Source: Sulfurimicrobium sp964552675
Lineage (GTDB): Bacteria > Pseudomonadota > Gammaproteobacteria > Burkholderiales > Sulfuricellaceae
Direction: 5' to 3'
DNA: 64,000 nt
NCBI GenBank assembly: GCA_964552675.1
Contig: CAZKHJ010000001.1
Location: 1-64,000 of the forward strand
Numbering within the stretch: the first letter of the stretch is position 1; each line of letters opens with the position of its first letter. This document shows, piece after piece, positions 61,042-64,000 of this stretch. The position numbers and the translations under genes were made by a program. The notes under the pieces were generated by a model that was not told where the DNA came from, ran no database searches, and was given only the letters and a program-made list of their open reading frames with translations.

Positions 61042-61935
61042 ATGGCGTGGCAAGCGCTGAAAATCGCGGCGGATGCCAAAACCGCCGAAGGGCTGAGCGA
61101 TGCGCTGATGGACCTGGGCGCACTCTCGGTGTCGATCGAGGACGCCCATGCCGGCACCGAGAACGAACAGGAAATCTTTGGCGAACCGGGCGAACCGCCC
61201 GCCGGCGTATGGCAGGACGCGCTGGTCAATGCCCTGTTCGAAGCCGATGCGGATTTGCCCGCCGTGGTCGCGGCAGCGGCACAGGCCGCCTGCCTCGCGG
61301 TGGCGCCCGCCTTTGAAGTGGAGGCGGTGGCGGAACAGGACTGGGTGCGCCAGACCCAGGCGCAATTTGCGCCTATCCCGATCTCCCCGCGCCTGTGGAT
61401 CGTGCCGACCTGGCATGACTCGCCCGACCCCGCCGCCATCAACCTGATCCTCGATCCGGGCCTGGCTTTCGGCACCGGCAGCCATCCCACCACGCGCCTG
61501 TGCCTGCAATGGCTGGATCGCAACCTGCACGGCGGCGAAACGCTGCTCGACTATGGCTGCGGCTCCGGCATTCTGGCCATTGCCGCGCTGAAACTGGGCG
61601 CCGGCCACGTGGTCGGGGTGGATATCGATCCCCAGGCCATTCAGGCCAGCCAGTTCAACGCCGGGCAGAACCAGGTCACGGCCGAATTCTATCTGCCCAA
61701 CGATGCGCCTTCAGTGAAAGCCGACGTCGTCGTTGCCAACATCCTTACCAATCCGCTGAAAATACTTGCCCCCATGCTGGCAAATTCCGCCCGGCCTGGC
61801 GGAAAAATCGTGCTGTCCGGCATCCTCTCCCACCAGGCCGACGATGTGCTCGCGGTTTACCGCCAGTGGTTCGATATCGGCATGGCGGATGAGGCGGAAG
61901 GCTGGGCATGTCTTTCCGGCACACGCAGGCCATGA
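61042..61935 (+). CDS. prmA: Ribosomal protein L11 methyltransferase
   Basis: Trimethylates ribosomal protein L11 using SAM. The 297-aa protein has the N-terminal L11-recognition domain and a methyltransferase domain with LDYGCGSGILAIAALKLG, preceded by the diagnostic LDPGLAFGTGSHPTTRL and followed by VANILTNPL (NPL-type loop). The usual neighbour of accC. Its stop overlaps the next gene as ATGA. Confidence 0.95.
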   Translation: MAWQALKIAADAKTAEGLSDALMDLGALSVSIEDAHAGTENEQEIFGEPGEPPAGVWQDALVNALFEADADLPAVVAAAAQAACLAVAPAFEVEAVAEQDWVRQTQAQFAPIPISPRLWIVPTWHDSPDPAAINLILDPGLAFGTGSHPTTRLCLQWLDRNLHGGETLLDYGCGSGILAIAALKLGAGHVVGVDIDPQAIQASQFNAGQNQVTAEFYLPNDAPSVKADVVVANILTNPLKILAPMLANSARPGGKIVLSGILSHQADDVLAVYRQWFDIGMADEAEGWACLSGTRRP

Positions 61936-62840
61936 GCGGCATTACCGCCTGCCCGCAATGCCAGACACGCTTTCGCGTGACGGACGAACAGTTGCAGGCA
62001 CGGCATGGCGATGTACGCTGTGGCCGCTGCCACCATATTTTCAATGCCCGGGAAGCGCTGCAGGAGGAAATGCCGGCGCATGAAGCCTCCAGGGAGGCAG
62101 ACACGCCAGCACAGGAGCTCTCGCCACCGATAGAGACCCCCGTTCAGGCCGAAACCGCGCCAGTCATCGAAAAACCCGCAGAAACCCCTCCCCCGGCAGA
62201 AAACCCGCCCGTTGAAATCATTCCGGAACCGGAGCCGGAGCCAGAACCCGCCCCCGGACCTCAGCCGGAAATCCGTGTAATCCGGGTCCAGCCTCCACCC
62301 GAAAAAATTCAGCCCAAGGTTTCTCCCGACCGGCCCAAATACGCCCCGCCCCCCAAACCCAAGCGCGCCTGGCCATGGGCAGCAGCCAGCCTGTTTCTCC
62401 TGCTGGCACTGGCCCTGCAGGGCGGCTACTTCTTTCGCGACATGATCGCAGCCAGCTATCCACCGCTGCGACCGGTGCTGGAGCAAAGCTGCGCCTATCT
62501 CGAATGCCGCGTCAGCCTGCCACGGAACGCCGAGCTGCTGGGCATTGAAACCTCGGAACTGAATGCCGACCCAAGCCGGGCCAGTATCGTGGTGCTCACC
62601 AGCGTTCTGCGCAACCGGGCGCCCCATGTCCAGGCCTACCCCGCGCTGGAACTTACGCTCACCAATGCCAGGGACGAGATGGTGGCACGGCGCGTGTTTC
62701 TTCCCGGGGAATACCTGCGCCGGGGTACCGCGCTGGAACAGGGCATTCCCGCCAGAGGTGACGTGGCGGTCAAATTGTTAATGGACCTGGGCGATCTCAA
62801 GGCGGAAGGTTACCGCCTGTATCTGTTCTATCCATCCTGA
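61932..62840 (+). CDS. Zinc-ribbon DUF3426 membrane protein
   Basis: A 302-aa protein starting with an MJ0042-type zinc ribbon: C7, C10, C30 and C33 in ACPQC and VRCGRCHHIF. Then comes a long Pro/Glu-rich linker (about 48-135), one membrane helix (about 148-168) and a DUF3426 domain that lies outside the membrane (PALELTLTNARDEMVARRVFLP). This gene follows prmA in many betaproteobacteria. Function unknown. I start it at the ATG in the prmA stop (61932). Confidence 0.88.
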   Translation: MSGITACPQCQTRFRVTDEQLQARHGDVRCGRCHHIFNAREALQEEMPAHEASREADTPAQELSPPIETPVQAETAPVIEKPAETPPPAENPPVEIIPEPEPEPEPAPGPQPEIRVIRVQPPPEKIQPKVSPDRPKYAPPPKPKRAWPWAAASLFLLLALALQGGYFFRDMIAASYPPLRPVLEQSCAYLECRVSLPRNAELLGIETSELNADPSRASIVVLTSVLRNRAPHVQAYPALELTLTNARDEMVARRVFLPGEYLRRGTALEQGIPARGDVAVKLLMDLGDLKAEGYRLYLFYPS

Positions 62841-62858
62841 AACCCTATGGAGAAAACC

Positions 62859-63941
62859 ATGCTCAAACAGACTCCCCTCAACGCCGCCCACCATGCCTCC
62901 GGCGCCCGGATGGTGGATTTCGGCGGCTGGGAGATGCCGTTGCATTACGGCTCCCAGCTTGAGGAACATCACAAGGTACGCAACGATGCCGGCATGTTCG
63001 ACGTTTCCCACATGCAGGTGCTGGACCTGGGCGGCACGGGCGCACGCGATTTTCTGCGCCAGCTGATGGCAAACAATATCGACCGCCTCACCCTGCCCGG
63101 CAAGGCACTGTATTCCTGCATGCTGAGCGAACAGGGCGGGGTGATCGACGACCTGATCATCTACTTCATGCGTGAGGACTGGTTCCGCATCGTGGTCAAT
63201 GCCGGCACGGCGGAAAAGGATCTGGCCTGGATGGAAACGCAGCGCCAGAAGCTGGCACCCCAGTTAACGCTTACTCCCCGTCGCGACCTTGCCATGATTG
63301 CGGTCCAGGGTCCCAACGCGCGTGAAAAACTGTGGGCCGCCATGCCGGGCTCGCGGGAAATCAGTGAACAGCTCAAGCCGTTCCAGGCAGTGGAAATGGG
63401 CACCATGTTCATCGCCCGCACCGGCTACACCGGCGAGGATGGCTTCGAGGTCATGGTACCGGCCAAAGCCGCGCCCTTCCTGTGGCAAACCCTGCAGGAA
63501 CAGGGCGTGGCGCCAATCGGTCTGGGCGCGCGCGACACCCTGCGCCTTGAGGCCGGCATGAATCTCTATGGCCAGGATATGGACGAAAGCGTTTCCCCGC
63601 TCGAATCAGGACTGGCCTGGACGGTCGACCTCGCCAGCCCGCGAGATTTCATCGGCAAGCAGGCGCTCGCCAGCACCACCGTGACGCGCCAACTGGCCGG
63701 CCTGTTGCTGCTCGACAAGGGCGTGCTGCGCAGCCACCAGAAAGTGATCACCCCGCACGGTGAAGGCGAAATCACCAGCGGCGGCTTCGCCCCTACCCTC
63801 AACCAGTCGATCGCCCTGGCGCGCCTTCCCGCCGCCGTTGCGACCGGCGATACGGTGCAGGTGGAGATTCGCGGCAAACTGCTCAACGCGCAGGTGGTAC
63901 GCTACCCCTTCGCGCGCAATGGCAAGCGTTTAGTGGCATAA
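62859..63941 (+). CDS. gcvT: Glycine cleavage system T protein (aminomethyltransferase)
   Basis: Transfers the methylene group from aminomethyl-lipoyl H protein to tetrahydrofolate. 360 aa, starting MLKQTPLNAAHHASGARMV; VDFGGWEMPLHYGS, FDVSHMQVLDL, YTGEDGFEVMVP and GLGARDTLRLEAGMNLYGQD are T-protein signatures. The frame has an earlier ATG at 62847, but GGAG at 62850-62853 sits 5-6 bases before the ATG at 62859, so I use the latter. gcvH begins 38 bp downstream. Confidence 0.95.
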   Translation: MLKQTPLNAAHHASGARMVDFGGWEMPLHYGSQLEEHHKVRNDAGMFDVSHMQVLDLGGTGARDFLRQLMANNIDRLTLPGKALYSCMLSEQGGVIDDLIIYFMREDWFRIVVNAGTAEKDLAWMETQRQKLAPQLTLTPRRDLAMIAVQGPNAREKLWAAMPGSREISEQLKPFQAVEMGTMFIARTGYTGEDGFEVMVPAKAAPFLWQTLQEQGVAPIGLGARDTLRLEAGMNLYGQDMDESVSPLESGLAWTVDLASPRDFIGKQALASTTVTRQLAGLLLLDKGVLRSHQKVITPHGEGEITSGGFAPTLNQSIALARLPAAVATGDTVQVEIRGKLLNAQVVRYPFARNGKRLVA

Positions 63942-63979
63942 TTCAGCCCAATCATTACCGACGCAAAAGGAACAAAAAA

Positions 63980-64000
63980 ATGACTATTCCGGCCGATCTG
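63980..64000 (+). CDS. gcvH: Glycine cleavage H protein (start only, partial)
   Basis: Seven codons (MTIPADL) before the right window edge, preceded by AAAGGAAC. H proteins typically start with (S/N)xIPADLKYT, and the position after gcvT fits. Little else can be said. Confidence 0.7.

Noticed and set aside
62841..62858. Glycine riboswitch before gcvT
   Set aside because: Only 18 bp separate gcvT from the preceding gene, too short for a glycine aptamer, and none is visible within the upstream gene.

Overview
The window looks like a chromosomal stretch of a betaproteobacterium, most likely a Nitrosomonadales/Sulfuricella-Gallionella type organism. This rests on gene content and order only: a complete dcw cluster, metX-metW, the EIIA(Man)-HPr-EI regulatory PTS, the acidithiobacillus-type glutamate-cysteine ligase, accB-accC-prmA, and a Rieske/cytochrome b operon. 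It is GC-rich core genome. There is no prophage, integrase, transposase, CRISPR array, rRNA or tRNA that I can see.

Layout. 1-1303: cytochrome bc1 genes petA-petB (petB runs off the left edge). 1304-4266: a tightly overlapping minus-strand operon tatD-CDF transporter-tcdA-mobA. 4349-7334: a LexA/UmuD-like S24 protein facing mutY and an AsmA protein. 7523-25299: the dcw division and cell-wall cluster (mraZ, rsmH, ftsL, ftsI, murE, murF, mraY, murD, ftsW, murG, murC, murB, ddl, ftsQ, ftsA, ftsZ), with a MraZ-box promoter in front and a hairpin terminator behind. 25361-30846: a soluble CZB chemoreceptor, aroK-aroB-dgt, an acyltransferase-like membrane protein and xth. 30843-36492: a CHASE-GAF-GGDEF-EAL protein, AmpG, a PIN/RHH toxin-antitoxin pair and a DsbD_2/TauE-like membrane protein. 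36591-43328: metW, metX, ptsI, ptsH, EIIA, apbE and gshB, all minus strand. 43438-52314: two more large GGDEF-EAL proteins, an unknown protein and gshA. 52443-64000: ybiT, a KPR-like and a MoaD-like protein, fxsA, cutA, dsbD with a duplicated N-terminal domain, a TlpA-like lipoprotein, aroQ-accB-accC-prmA, a DUF3426 protein, gcvT and the first codons of gcvH.

The most unusual signal is a family of small structured repeats placed exactly at translationally coupled ATGA gene junctions. At metX-metW there is a tandem array of a 110-bp unit (interrupted by a 100-N assembly gap). Each unit carries its own Shine-Dalgarno sequence and a 37-codon mini-ORF whose stop again overlaps the next ATG. At murG-murC a related element sits between a 38-bp perfect duplication of the murC 5' end and the working murC start, again with an in-frame mini-ORF ending in ATGA. 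The two mini-ORFs share a peptide core of the form QGPRxAGMR...NxAG. A third, unrelated-looking hairpin-rich insert with imperfect flanking duplication separates ftsA from ftsZ. These inserts appear to lengthen operon junctions without breaking stop-start coupling.

Other repeats are GC-rich palindromes beside metW, inside ptsH-ptsI and upstream of gshA, a long-armed inverted repeat next to gshA, and a palindrome at gshB-apbE that encodes the ApbE signal peptide.
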